This document shows positions 1 to 5,944 of a stretch of 34,567 nt of DNA, piece after piece. Numbering within the stretch: the first letter of the stretch is position 1; each line of letters opens with the position of its first letter. The stretch covers positions 1 to 34,567 of IMG/VR virus record IMGVR_UViG_3300009790_000035. One strand, 5' to 3'. The notes below the pieces were generated by a model. That model saw only the letters and a list, made by a program, of their open reading frames with translations, was not told the origin of the DNA and searched no databases. The position numbers were made by a program, and so were the translations under genes. The DNA is from a virus.

Positions 1-930
1 TGAGCACCATATAACGTTGTCGGGTGCTTTAGTAGGATTAACGCTAGTAACAATAAGGTCAGCATTCTTAAGAGGAAACTTCTCAGCGTCACTAAGGGTT
101 GTATCCAGCTGGAACTGAAGCGTAAAGTTGCTTCGTCCCATTGCAGCTTCTCTTTCGAGTAAGTCTTCATTAGTAAATCTATCTGGGTCAGTTGGTTGCT
201 GTGCTTCAGCACCGTTATCTATATCTTCTTGTAGCTGAGGTGCTATTAATCCTTCGTATGGTGTAACGTCTTTTGGGTATCTAGCAGGCCAGACGAAGGG
301 ACGATACGCACGCTCTGCCAACTTACGATAAACAGTAAAAGTAGTCTGAGGAGTCCCGAGATACATAATACGGCTATCGTCTTTCGGGGTAAGGATACTT
401 TCGGCTTCTGTACAGAGTTGAAGAAGTTTTTCACGCATCAACTCCGTCATGCTGTTCCCGGGAACCTCGATGTCGTCCAGAATCATTAGGTCGGCTCTGC
501 TTCCCGTTAACTGACCAGTAATACCAACACTCTTCACGGATGGTGCCTGATGAGGTGAGCAGTTTACGTCGAAGGAAATTCTTGACCATCTGCTGTCGTC
601 TGATTTTGGTCTTAAGTGACTTAGCCATGGTGTTTCGATAATTAGTTTCTGTAAGAAGATACTCATGTTGTCCGCCCTCTCCTTAGAAGCGGAAATTATC
701 ATTATTTTCTTTTCGCAGTTATTAAATAGAGTCCATAGAACGAAAGCTCCAGTAATCCAACTTTTTCCGACTCCTCGGAAGGCTTGGATCTGTAGTCGTT
801 TTGGACCATTCTGTAAATAGTCTGCAATAGCATATTGAGCCCTCGTAGGTGAGGGTAGATCAAGCTGGTTCCATAATGCTTGCAGAAACAGCTTGAAATC
901 GCCCTGTAAGGCTTCTAATTGATCATTCAT
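1..930 (-). CDS. terL: Terminase large subunit (gp19-like), 3' end outside window
   Basis: This is the ATPase and nuclease motor that packages phage DNA through the portal. The frame is open from ATG at 930 to the window edge (310 codons) with no stop, so the nuclease domain lies outside. The N-terminal ATPase half is clear. A Walker A motif FRGVGKS sits at residues 51-57, a Walker B LMILDDIE at about 148-154, and a YLGTPQT coupling motif at about 190-196. The order and spacing match T7 gp19 and its cyanophage relatives. The start lies about 24 nt after the stop of the 346-aa gene. TerS lies upstream in the same cassette, separated from TerL by three small genes instead of being adjacent. Identity is near certain; only the C-terminus is unseen. 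Confidence 0.95.
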   Translation of the reverse strand, partial: MNDQLEALQGDFKLFLQALWNQLDLPSPTRAQYAIADYLQNGPKRLQIQAFRGVGKSWITGAFVLWTLFNNCEKKIMIISASKERADNMSIFLQKLIIETPWLSHLRPKSDDSRWSRISFDVNCSPHQAPSVKSVGITGQLTGSRADLMILDDIEVPGNSMTELMREKLLQLCTEAESILTPKDDSRIMYLGTPQTTFTVYRKLAERAYRPFVWPARYPKDVTPYEGLIAPQLQEDIDNGAEAQQPTDPDRFTNEDLLEREAAMGRSNFTLQFQLDTTLSDAEKFPLKNADLIVTSVNPTKAPDNVIWCS

Positions 931-953
931 ATACAAATGTGTATAAATACGAT

Positions 954-1994
954 TTACATCGTTGTGAAGTCATATTTACCGCCTTCTGTCTGGTTCTTTA
1001 CCGTCTTATCATTGTCAGGTTTAACATGCCCGGGTTTGGATGCTTCTATACCTTCATGGGCAATCATTAACCCAATCTGCAAAGGTGTAGTAATTAAAGC
1101 TCCAGTACCGCCAGTTGCTAGTTCAAATCCTTCTAAAGCACTTTCAACGGATGCTATTCCCAATTGCCATCTGTTTTGCCAAGTATTCTCGGCTTTAAGT
1201 TCATCAGCTTGGGCTTTTAGGTTTAATGCGACAATACCTGTTCCAACATAAGGCACCCATTTAAGTAACCTCTTTATTGGTCTAGCAGTCTTAGTAACTT
1301 TATATCCATCAGCCAAGCTCATAGCTTTGACGTATTTATCGTCTAAGTGTCTAGTACTAGGATTAAGCTCTTCCATTTTCTGAAGAGTCTTATTCTTAGC
1401 TTCGACTATATTCTTTTTATTCTGGTTAGCACTTTCACTTAAGTCTTGAAAGTTGTGAATACTATCGCCAACACCTTGGCTTTGAAGTATCTTTTTACGT
1501 TTAAGATATTCAGCTTCTGTTATAGCACCAGATTTAAATTCTTTTTCAAGTAATTCTTGAGCAGGACCAAAAGTCTGCACTTCTAGGATATGATCAGCGT
1601 TTCTACCCGGAGTACTAGATACTTCCTTTTGAAACTTCTTACCAGCTTCTAAGTCTCCCGGATCAACAAGGGAATTGGCGTTATTTAAACGATTAACTCT
1701 GGAATTACTAGCATCTTTCAGATTCTTTACTCTGACAGTCTTCTGCTTTCTTTTAATATTCCATTCACCGGTTCTTTTATTAGTAGTCCGGTTAAAGCCA
1801 TACTCTACTTTTCCTTGATCCTCAAATTCCCATAGACCTTTACCTAGCCTACTAATAATTTCAGCTTGCCAATCTTTACCATGAGGTAGGTCTTGAATAA
1901 TTTTATTAGCTTCCTTCTGATACTCTTTCCAAGGTTTTGTAGTAAACCCATTTTTGTCTACCCACCCCTTATAAGGGTTTTTATCTGTTGCCAT
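954..1994 (-). CDS. Protein of unknown function with HNH-like signature and hydrophobic C-terminal half
   Basis: I do not recognise this 346-aa protein as a named family. The first 130 residues are basic and lysine-rich. A degenerate HNH-like pattern follows: NADHILEV (Asp134-His135), then a charged helical insert, then IHNFQDLS (Asn181) and ANQNKK (about 190-194). This resembles the DH...N...N..K order of HNH nucleases but has no zinc cysteines. The second half has two hydrophobic stretches (about residues 245-258 and 293-312), which could be membrane or amphipathic segments. The gene sits between the HNH endonuclease and TerL. A terminator-like hairpin (2002-2015) ends 8 nt before the ATG, so the only SD-like sequence (AAGGGG) is inside that hairpin. 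It could be a packaging-linked nuclease or an ejected virion protein. That it is a gene is certain; the function is inference. Confidence 0.6.
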   Translation of the reverse strand: MATDKNPYKGWVDKNGFTTKPWKEYQKEANKIIQDLPHGKDWQAEIISRLGKGLWEFEDQGKVEYGFNRTTNKRTGEWNIKRKQKTVRVKNLKDASNSRVNRLNNANSLVDPGDLEAGKKFQKEVSSTPGRNADHILEVQTFGPAQELLEKEFKSGAITEAEYLKRKKILQSQGVGDSIHNFQDLSESANQNKKNIVEAKNKTLQKMEELNPSTRHLDDKYVKAMSLADGYKVTKTARPIKRLLKWVPYVGTGIVALNLKAQADELKAENTWQNRWQLGIASVESALEGFELATGGTGALITTPLQIGLMIAHEGIEASKPGHVKPDNDKTVKNQTEGGKYDFTTM

Positions 1995-1995
1995 T

Positions 1996-2015
1996 AAAAA
2001 AGCCCCTTACGGGGC
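1996..2015 (-). terminator. Rho-independent terminator after HNH gene
   Basis: Read on the minus strand, GCCCC-GTAA-GGGGC (2015-2002) is followed by six T (2001-1996). It is a classic short stem with a four-base loop and U-tract. The ATG of the next gene begins at 1994, one base after the U-tract, so the hairpin also occupies its translation initiation region. Confidence 0.8.
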
Positions 2016-2025
2016 GGTTAATTAT

Positions 2026-2358
2026 CTATGCAGCGAGGTGGTCGCTTATCGTTTTTTCTCTATGTGGTAAATGTCCAAACTTGGCTCTCATCCATTGGAG
2101 CCAGTTTCTACTACCTTTATCCTGATTGCACGCTTTGCAGGCACATACGATATTTTTCGTAAGAGTCTCTCCACCTCTGCTAAGAGGTTGGACGTGATCG
2201 AGTGTAAGTTCGTGTTCTTCATAATTCTTTCCGCAATAAACACATTGACAATTGAAGTGCTGTTTTACAGCTCTTCTCCAGAGCCGTTTAGAGTCTGAAC
2301 TTGTCATGGTTATTAAGTTGTGTAAGTAATGTTTTGGACTAGGTAGTAGAGGGGTCAT
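2026..2358 (-). CDS. HNH endonuclease
   Basis: This is a small (110-aa) HNH nuclease with all the hallmark residues. A zinc-binding CVYC pair lies at 39-42, LDH (Asp54-His55) starts the catalytic motif, Asn69 is in the TKNIV segment, and CKACNQDK (Cys74, Cys77, Asn78, Lys81) closes the fold. Its ATG at 2358 overlaps the TGA of the preceding basic protein (ATGA), which favours that start. A second possible start is ATG 2307 (MTSSDSK), but it has no better SD. The gene sits in the packaging cassette between TerS and TerL. In several tailed phages an HNH protein next to the terminase assists DNA cleavage during packaging, so a packaging role is plausible. A free-standing homing endonuclease is the alternative. 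A terminator follows immediately. Confidence 0.88.
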   Translation of the reverse strand: MTPLLPSPKHYLHNLITMTSSDSKRLWRRAVKQHFNCQCVYCGKNYEEHELTLDHVQPLSRGGETLTKNIVCACKACNQDKGSRNWLQWMRAKFGHLPHREKTISDHLAA

Positions 2359-2612
2359 GCTTTATGGATTTTGAGTCTGCTTTTTCTGTTCTTGGATGGA
2401 GACTGCAAAGTTGCGTCTTTTGGATCTTTGCTTTTTTGTTTTCCCGGCTTATGGGCGACATCTTTCCCATCACCATTTCCATAAGTACCTTTGGCTCGGT
2501 TAATAGCATTCGCATTGACACGTAGTTCTAACCCCTTCTTTGTTTTGTTATATGCTTTTTGTTGTGACTTATAGTTGCCATTGGCATACTTAGGTCCGCT
2601 GAATCCTGCCAT
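2355..2612 (-). CDS. Small basic protein of unknown function
   Basis: This 85-aa protein is rich in Lys, Asn, Ser and Gly (it begins MAGFSGPKYANGNYKSQQ). It has no hydrophobic segment and a very basic C-terminal third (repeated KSK, KPGK and KNRKSRLK patterns). It overlaps the end of terS by 23 nt and ends in an ATGA overlap with the HNH gene, so it is translated as part of the packaging operon. A partial SD (AAAGG) lies about 8 nt before the ATG. Its composition suggests a nucleic-acid-binding or disordered protein. I do not recognise a family, and nothing more can be said about function. Confidence 0.7.
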   Translation of the reverse strand: MAGFSGPKYANGNYKSQQKAYNKTKKGLELRVNANAINRAKGTYGNGDGKDVAHKPGKQKSKDPKDATLQSPSKNRKSRLKIHKA

Positions 2613-2841
2613 AGAGTTTTGCCTTTACTAAATCTGGATCTATTTCAGGCAATACACTTGCCAGTTTTGATAATGGGCTGCCATCATAAGCAACACCGGA
2701 TATATCGTTTGATTTCAGCCAATCACAGGCTGCTTTTAAGTCTTGAGTAGTAGCTTCGCCACTTTTAACTCTTGCTAAAAATTCTTGCGTGACTAACTGG
2801 TGGAGTTCGTTAAATTGCTCTTCAGTTGCCTTTTTCTTCAT
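2590..2841 (-). CDS. terS: Terminase small subunit (gp18-like)
   Basis: This 83-aa protein is mostly helical. It has the cyanophage TerS pattern ATEEQFNELHQLV, then a Lys/Arg-rich helix, the DLKAACDWLKSNDISGVA segment (about 39-56), and a C-terminal PEIDPDLV stretch. Small terminase recognises concatemeric DNA and regulates TerL. The position, first in the packaging cassette and upstream of terL, agrees with T7 gp18. The ATG follows a terminator hairpin by only a few bases beyond the U-tract. A GGAGGGG sequence inside the hairpin is about 14 nt from the ATG, rather far for an SD. Identification rests on my recall of the family pattern and on position. Confidence 0.75.
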   Translation of the reverse strand: MKKKATEEQFNELHQLVTQEFLARVKSGEATTQDLKAACDWLKSNDISGVAYDGSPLSKLASVLPEIDPDLVKAKLYGRIQRT

Positions 2842-2848
2842 TTTCTAT

Positions 2849-2882
2849 AAAAAATGCCCCTCCAGAATCGCCTGTAAGGGGC
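2849..2882 (-). terminator. Rho-independent terminator between 2OG oxygenase gene and terS
   Basis: On the minus strand GCCCC (2882-2878) pairs with GGGGC (2860-2856). The stem continues inward through CAG/CTG with one bulge, and six T follow (2854-2849). The hairpin lies between the oxygenase stop (2918) and the terS ATG (2841), so it separates the virion/lysis cluster from the packaging cassette. Confidence 0.8.
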
Positions 2883-2917
2883 TTGTAATTTTGTCTGGGT
2901 ATGTTTGTACCCCCCAT

Positions 2918-3490
2918 TTAGAAGGGATTTCCCCTTCCCGGTGCATTAGGAGATAAATAATTTACATTAAGTACATACCTCATTAAGCTGTCAGTTTGTG
3001 GACATCCAGCATGTGCTAAGTGAGATCTAAAGATTATTGCTCTATTTCTTTTAGATTTGACAGGTGCTCCGTCAGATTCAAATATAGTTGCCCCATTGCA
3101 ATCAGAGAAGTTTAAGATACAAGTCCAAAAGCAATTATCCTCAGTTACATAATGATGATCAGTATGGAACTTATATTTGTCTCCAATTTTCTCATGTCTT
3201 AGATCAAGATTTAACTTTGCTCTTAAAAGTGGTTGAACTCCTAATTCGTTAAAGATAGGTTCAAATCCTGCATAGTTATTAGACTGGATTCCATTTGCAC
3301 CATAAAGACTATGGACAAATCTTGTTCTACCATCATCATCATTTACAACACCATCATGTTTGTACCATGGTGTCTCTTCGCCTAATACCCAATTTTCAAC
3401 AGGTTTATAAACATCTAAAGGTAAGAAGTTATCAATAATCCATCTATCAGGTACACGGGAATTATCTTTGTTGGGTGTTTTTTTAATCAT
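2918..3490 (-). CDS. 2OG-Fe(II) oxygenase family protein (copy 1 of 4)
   Basis: This is a 190-aa double-stranded beta-helix dioxygenase-like protein. The iron-binding triad is visible as His109-x-Asp111 (FHTDHHY) with a distal His160 (LAHAG). Arg171, 11 residues further, would bind 2-oxoglutarate (LMRYVLNVNYL). The family couples decarboxylation of 2-oxoglutarate to hydroxylation of a substrate, often a protein side chain. The substrate here cannot be read from sequence. The start is fixed by a TAATG overlap with the preceding 51-aa gene. It closes the small-gene cluster and is followed by a terminator. It is not a recent duplicate of the other three oxygenases in this window, because sequence outside the motifs differs. 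Confidence 0.85.
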   Translation of the reverse strand: MIKKTPNKDNSRVPDRWIIDNFLPLDVYKPVENWVLGEETPWYKHDGVVNDDDGRTRFVHSLYGANGIQSNNYAGFEPIFNELGVQPLLRAKLNLDLRHEKIGDKYKFHTDHHYVTEDNCFWTCILNFSDCNGATIFESDGAPVKSKRNRAIIFRSHLAHAGCPQTDSLMRYVLNVNYLSPNAPGRGNPF

Positions 3491-3645
3491 TAGACTCCTA
3501 GACCTTTTTTAACTATTGCTAGTGCTTTGTCATCTAGGTCGTTATCTGATTGTTCGACTAACTTCTGTAGTAGATCAATAACGAATGTTTTAAATTTTGG
3601 ACTTCTTAATGCAGAAAGTACGAATGGTCTTGCGATTGCTAACAT
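3490..3645 (-). CDS. 51-aa small helical protein
   Basis: This short gene runs from ATG at 3645 to TAA at 3490. The protein begins MLAIARPFVLSALRSPKF, continues through a helical FVIDLLQKLVEQSDNDLDDK segment, and ends ALAIVKKGLGV. It joins both neighbours by one-base TAATG overlaps, which is strong evidence that it is a translated gene in a coupled operon. Hydrophobic residues fall with amphipathic-helix spacing, so it may associate with membrane or with a partner protein. I believe similar small proteins occur in other marine cyanophages, but I know no function. Confidence 0.8.
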   Translation of the reverse strand: MLAIARPFVLSALRSPKFKTFVIDLLQKLVEQSDNDLDDKALAIVKKGLGV

Positions 3646-4214
3646 TATTGTTTCTTGGGTAAAAGTGATTGAATAGGAACTACGTCAGAACACAAGTGAT
3701 ATACACGTGATCCGGGTAGCAGGGTAAACCCCTTCTGTTGTAGCTCGGCACATTTAAGTGCACGAACAAGCTCAAAGTCGAGCTTATTTTTTTGTATCTG
3801 ACTTTCAGCCATACGTTCGCATTGCTTTGTCAGATCTCTATTTAAAGGAACTGAGAAGTTTATTTGAAACCCCCAATTCTCTGTAATTACGTAACCATCT
3901 TCTGTCTGTGGTTCCGTATCGTTGCCCATATAAAAAGGAGATAAAGTCATCGTGCTTCCATTACACGAAATGTTATTACCGAAAGATTGACGACTTGGTG
4001 CTCCGTTATTTTGAAATTGGACAGCTTGATTCGTAACGTTTCCAGTCGCTGCTGCTACTGGGTTACTTGAATTATTGGTGTCTCCTTCAGCCAGTACTGG
4101 ACTTATTGAGAGAAGACAGACAGCGAAGTAGTAGTAGAGTTTATTGTGAAATTGCGTGTATAGTCGCGCTGCTCTACTAAGCCTGCTGGTCTTACTGTTG
4201 TTTCTAAGCTCCAT
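3645..4214 (-). CDS. Putative secreted protein with N-terminal hydrophobic leader
   Basis: This 189-aa protein has a hydrophobic segment KLYYYFAVCLLSISPVLAEG (about residues 25-44) that ends in a signal-peptidase-like LAE. It is followed by a Ser/Asn/Thr-rich region with a GNVTNQAVQF motif and two further cysteines near the middle and end. The only usable start in frame is ATG 4214. That gives an unusually long basic n-region and a 112-nt out-of-frame overlap with the preceding signal-peptide gene. The mature part therefore begins where the upstream gene ends. A TAATG overlap couples it to the 51-aa gene. I recall GNVTNQA-type proteins from other cyanophages but no assigned function. Export suggests an envelope or virion-surface role. 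Start and role are uncertain. Confidence 0.65.
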   Translation of the reverse strand: MELRNNSKTSRLSRAARLYTQFHNKLYYYFAVCLLSISPVLAEGDTNNSSNPVAAATGNVTNQAVQFQNNGAPSRQSFGNNISCNGSTMTLSPFYMGNDTEPQTEDGYVITENWGFQINFSVPLNRDLTKQCERMAESQIQKNKLDFELVRALKCAELQQKGFTLLPGSRVYHLCSDVVPIQSLLPKKQ

Positions 4215-4459
4215 GGATTAGCTGCGTTTGTCACAGAAAATGTTGTACCACTTGTAGTGATATCTGCTGACGGAGTTATGTTTGTACCTGACCAAGTATT
4301 TACGGCTGCACCAAAAACTTGGACTTGCTCTGTTTCCACTATAGTTTGAGTCGTAGTGGTCGTTGAGTTCATCGACCCTGTTGTGAACTGGGGAGTGACT
4401 GTGTTGGCTCTAGCTATGCTGGGTGATAACAGAGCTAAAAGCAGAATAAATTTCTTCAT
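4103..4459 (-). CDS. Small secreted protein with signal peptide
   Basis: The start is ATG 4459, set by an ATGA overlap with the holin-like gene, giving 118 aa. The N-terminus is a textbook signal peptide: KK, then a Leu/Ile/Ala core (FILLLALLSPSIA), then an ARA/N cleavage candidate near residue 19. The rest is rich in Thr, Ser and Asn (TTTTTQTIVETEQVQVFG) with few charges, typical of an extracellular or periplasmic beta-rich chain. No enzymatic motif is visible. It is one of two adjacent exported products, so the pair may act together in the envelope during lysis or infection. That link is inference from adjacency only. Confidence 0.75.
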   Translation of the reverse strand: MKKFILLLALLSPSIARANTVTPQFTTGSMNSTTTTTQTIVETEQVQVFGAAVNTWSGTNITPSADITTSGTTFSVTNAANPWSLETTVRPAGLVEQRDYTRNFTINSTTTSLSVFSQ

Positions 4460-4767
4460 GCTTTTGTTGTTGGTTTTTTTGCCATAGGGCATTCAGGTTT
4501 TTTACCGTTGCCATTTTTTCCAGTCGTCAGACCGAATGTGGCTAGGGCTCCCGTAAAGACGCTGGCTACGAAAGTGATATCGCTATTCCCAGACTTCTTA
4601 ACCATTGGTATATCAACGTAGTTCATAGTAATAATGAACCCAGACCAGACAACTACGCCCAGTCTTACGAAGGTACCAAGTATTTCTATTTGATGTTCTT
4701 TATCTTCGGCTGCATCTTTTAGTTTTCCAATCAGCCCTTTTTTTTCTTCTGGCTTAATTTCTTCCAT
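4456..4767 (-). CDS. Small two-segment membrane protein, holin-like
   Basis: Starting from ATG 4767 (MEEIKPEEKKG), this is about 103 aa. It has a charged N-terminal helix (EKKGLIGKLKDAAEDKEHQ), then a hydrophobic segment ILGTFVRLGVVVWSGFIITM, a short charged turn (VDIPMVKKSGNSD), and a second hydrophobic segment ITFVASVFTGALATFGL. It ends in a Lys-rich tail. Size, two hydrophobic segments and charged ends fit a phage holin, which would form membrane lesions at lysis. An in-frame start further up (4806) would add a Cys-containing leader inside the upstream gene and seems less likely. No endolysin is nearby, so the holin label is provisional. Confidence 0.6.
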   Translation of the reverse strand: MEEIKPEEKKGLIGKLKDAAEDKEHQIEILGTFVRLGVVVWSGFIITMNYVDIPMVKKSGNSDITFVASVFTGALATFGLTTGKNGNGKKPECPMAKKPTTKA

Positions 4768-5117
4768 GTGGTTTTTAGTATTGGTTTTAGTGCAGTAACA
4801 GCCCATTTAAAAGCTGCTGTAGCCGTAAGGGTGGCTGCTACAGAAACAACCGCAGTTGTTCCAGCCGTTACTAATATCTCGTTCTCCGGGACAGGCATTT
4901 TAAGATTAGTAAACGGTACGTCTACTCTTCTAATACCTGTTTCTGGTTCTTCTGAAGCTTCCGCTTCTACTCCTTCAGGAGCTTCCAAATCACTAGGAGG
5001 AACTACTAAAGGTACATAAAAAGGAACATCAGCTGTTGGTAAAGGTATTGATATTGTCTCTATTTCAGATATCGCGGGAATCTCTATATTTGGTAAGTTT
5101 ACTGAGGTCATTATCAT
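4731..5117 (-). CDS. Small protein with acidic N-terminal half and one hydrophobic segment
   Basis: This protein is about 128 aa. The first two thirds are acidic and Pro/Val/Ile-rich (PNIEIPAISEIETISIPLP, then PEGVEAEASEEPETG). A hydrophobic Ala/Thr/Val segment follows (ILVTAGTTAVVSVAATLTATAAF, about residues 81-103), then a basic tail ending KKKKG. The topology is that of a single-pass membrane protein with a cytoplasmic basic end. The start could be ATG 5117, ATG 5111 or TTG 5120; none has a good SD, and all overlap the preceding ParB-like gene. It lies just before the holin-like gene, so a lysis or virion-membrane role is possible. I do not recognise a family. Confidence 0.6.
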   Translation of the reverse strand: MIMTSVNLPNIEIPAISEIETISIPLPTADVPFYVPLVVPPSDLEAPEGVEAEASEEPETGIRRVDVPFTNLKMPVPENEILVTAGTTAVVSVAATLTATAAFKWAVTALKPILKTTWKKLSQKKKKG

Positions 5118-5394
5118 CAAGAATATAAAACATGCCTGATTCTTTCTTAGACAGGATCTGTTTCCAAAGTCGATGATTACCGTCTATCATTTTAAACTTT
5201 GGTTCTGTCTTATAAATAATTCCCGGGTAAGATATATCACATTCATACAACCTAAGTGTGCAGTTGTAGTATGGAATATCTATCTCTTCAAATAAAACTG
5301 TGGTTGGAGTTTTGTCTTTACAGACTTCCAACCAAGTATCTAAAGGATAGGAATAATGATAATCACGTAAATACAAATTACATTTCCTTACCAT
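5065..5394 (-). CDS. Small ParB-like-motif protein
   Basis: This is a 109-aa protein. The segment KFKMIDGNHRLWKQI (Asp71, Gly72, Asn73, His74, Arg75) matches the DGxHRL core of ParB/sulfiredoxin-like nucleotide-binding folds. It is preceded by a beta-rich region with the conserved-looking VLFEEIDIPYYNC. ParB-like domains in phages can be nucleases, NTP-binding proteins or remnants, and no catalytic role can be inferred from this motif alone. The ATG (5394) overlaps the stop of the zinc-finger peptide gene. It has several aromatic residues and four cysteines. Confidence 0.6.
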   Translation of the reverse strand: MVRKCNLYLRDYHYSYPLDTWLEVCKDKTPTTVLFEEIDIPYYNCTLRLYECDISYPGIIYKTEPKFKMIDGNHRLWKQILSKKESGMFYILDDNDLSKLTKYRDSRDI

Positions 5395-5528
5395 TTTTCT
5401 AATGGACAGTGCATTCCCGGTATATGTACTTTAATTTTCATAAAACACTTGCACTTTTTACAGGTCATTGTAGGTTTAAAGATTTCTGGACATTTACGGC
5501 AAATATCCAGTTTTTCCTTCCATTCCAC
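5388..5528 (-). CDS. 46-aa Cys-rich putative zinc-finger peptide, GTG start
   Basis: This short gene runs from GTG 5528 to TAA 5388. The peptide carries ICRKCP, then TCKKCKCFMKIK, then MHCPLEKW at the C-terminus. That is CxxC, CxxCxC and a last HC, enough for one or two zinc sites. The GTG begins on the base after the stop of the upstream gene (TAA then GTG), with an AAAGG about 11 nt upstream. The end overlaps the ATG of the ParB-like gene. I recall small phage proteins with the same CxxCP...CxxCxCxM..K...CPxxKW pattern, usually left unnamed. A nucleic-acid or protein-binding zinc knuckle is the reasonable reading. Confidence 0.8.
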   Translation of the reverse strand: MEWKEKLDICRKCPEIFKPTMTCKKCKCFMKIKVHIPGMHCPLEKW

Positions 5529-5942
5529 TTAGATGTCAGCCTTTTTATAAGGTCCTGAACCTTTAGGGAATTTATCTTTAACTGCTTTAATCTCGACATC
5601 TAAAGCTTTCTGAGCTGTATCATCACCATTTCTAGCCCAGTATGCAGCGTCTAATTGATCGCCAATATCTGGATATGACCTTTCACGAGCCATTACCCAT
5701 GGGATATCTAAATCTTCTTCGGGTTTAGATGATTCTATTTTGTCATCTGTATCACCTTTTTCACCTTCTGCGTATGGAACGTCAGTTGCCTTAGTAAATA
5801 CAGGAATGGTCATATGACCTTTGATAGAAGAATGTACTGCACGTTTATCCATATCTTTAGAGATAGGTATTCTCGCCCAAGCACCATCTTCATAATCAAC
5901 AGTTATATAACCTGTTTCGATTGTTCTGATTGTAAATTTCAT
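5529..5942 (-). CDS. Small tail-associated protein (putative fibre accessory/assembly)
   Basis: This 137-aa protein has a beta-rich N-terminus (MKFTIRTIETGYITVDYEDG), a hydrophilic linker rich in Asp/Glu/Lys, and a C-terminal RSYPDIGDQLDAAYWARNGD motif. YPxIxDQLDxxYW-type motifs are common in small proteins encoded next to phage tail-fibre genes. The gene follows the glycine-rich adhesin by 2 nt and precedes the zinc-finger peptide with no gap. Role in fibre assembly or as a virion accessory is inferred from motif and position; no direct evidence is available. Confidence 0.65.
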   Translation of the reverse strand: MKFTIRTIETGYITVDYEDGAWARIPISKDMDKRAVHSSIKGHMTIPVFTKATDVPYAEGEKGDTDDKIESSKPEEDLDIPWVMARERSYPDIGDQLDAAYWARNGDDTAQKALDVEIKAVKDKFPKGSGPYKKADI

Positions 5943-5944
5943 AG

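Noticed and set aside
1-930. Several short frames (for example 246-434 and 431-628) over the terminase region
   Set aside because: They are out of frame with a continuous terminase reading frame that bears Walker A and B motifs and simply runs off the window edge.
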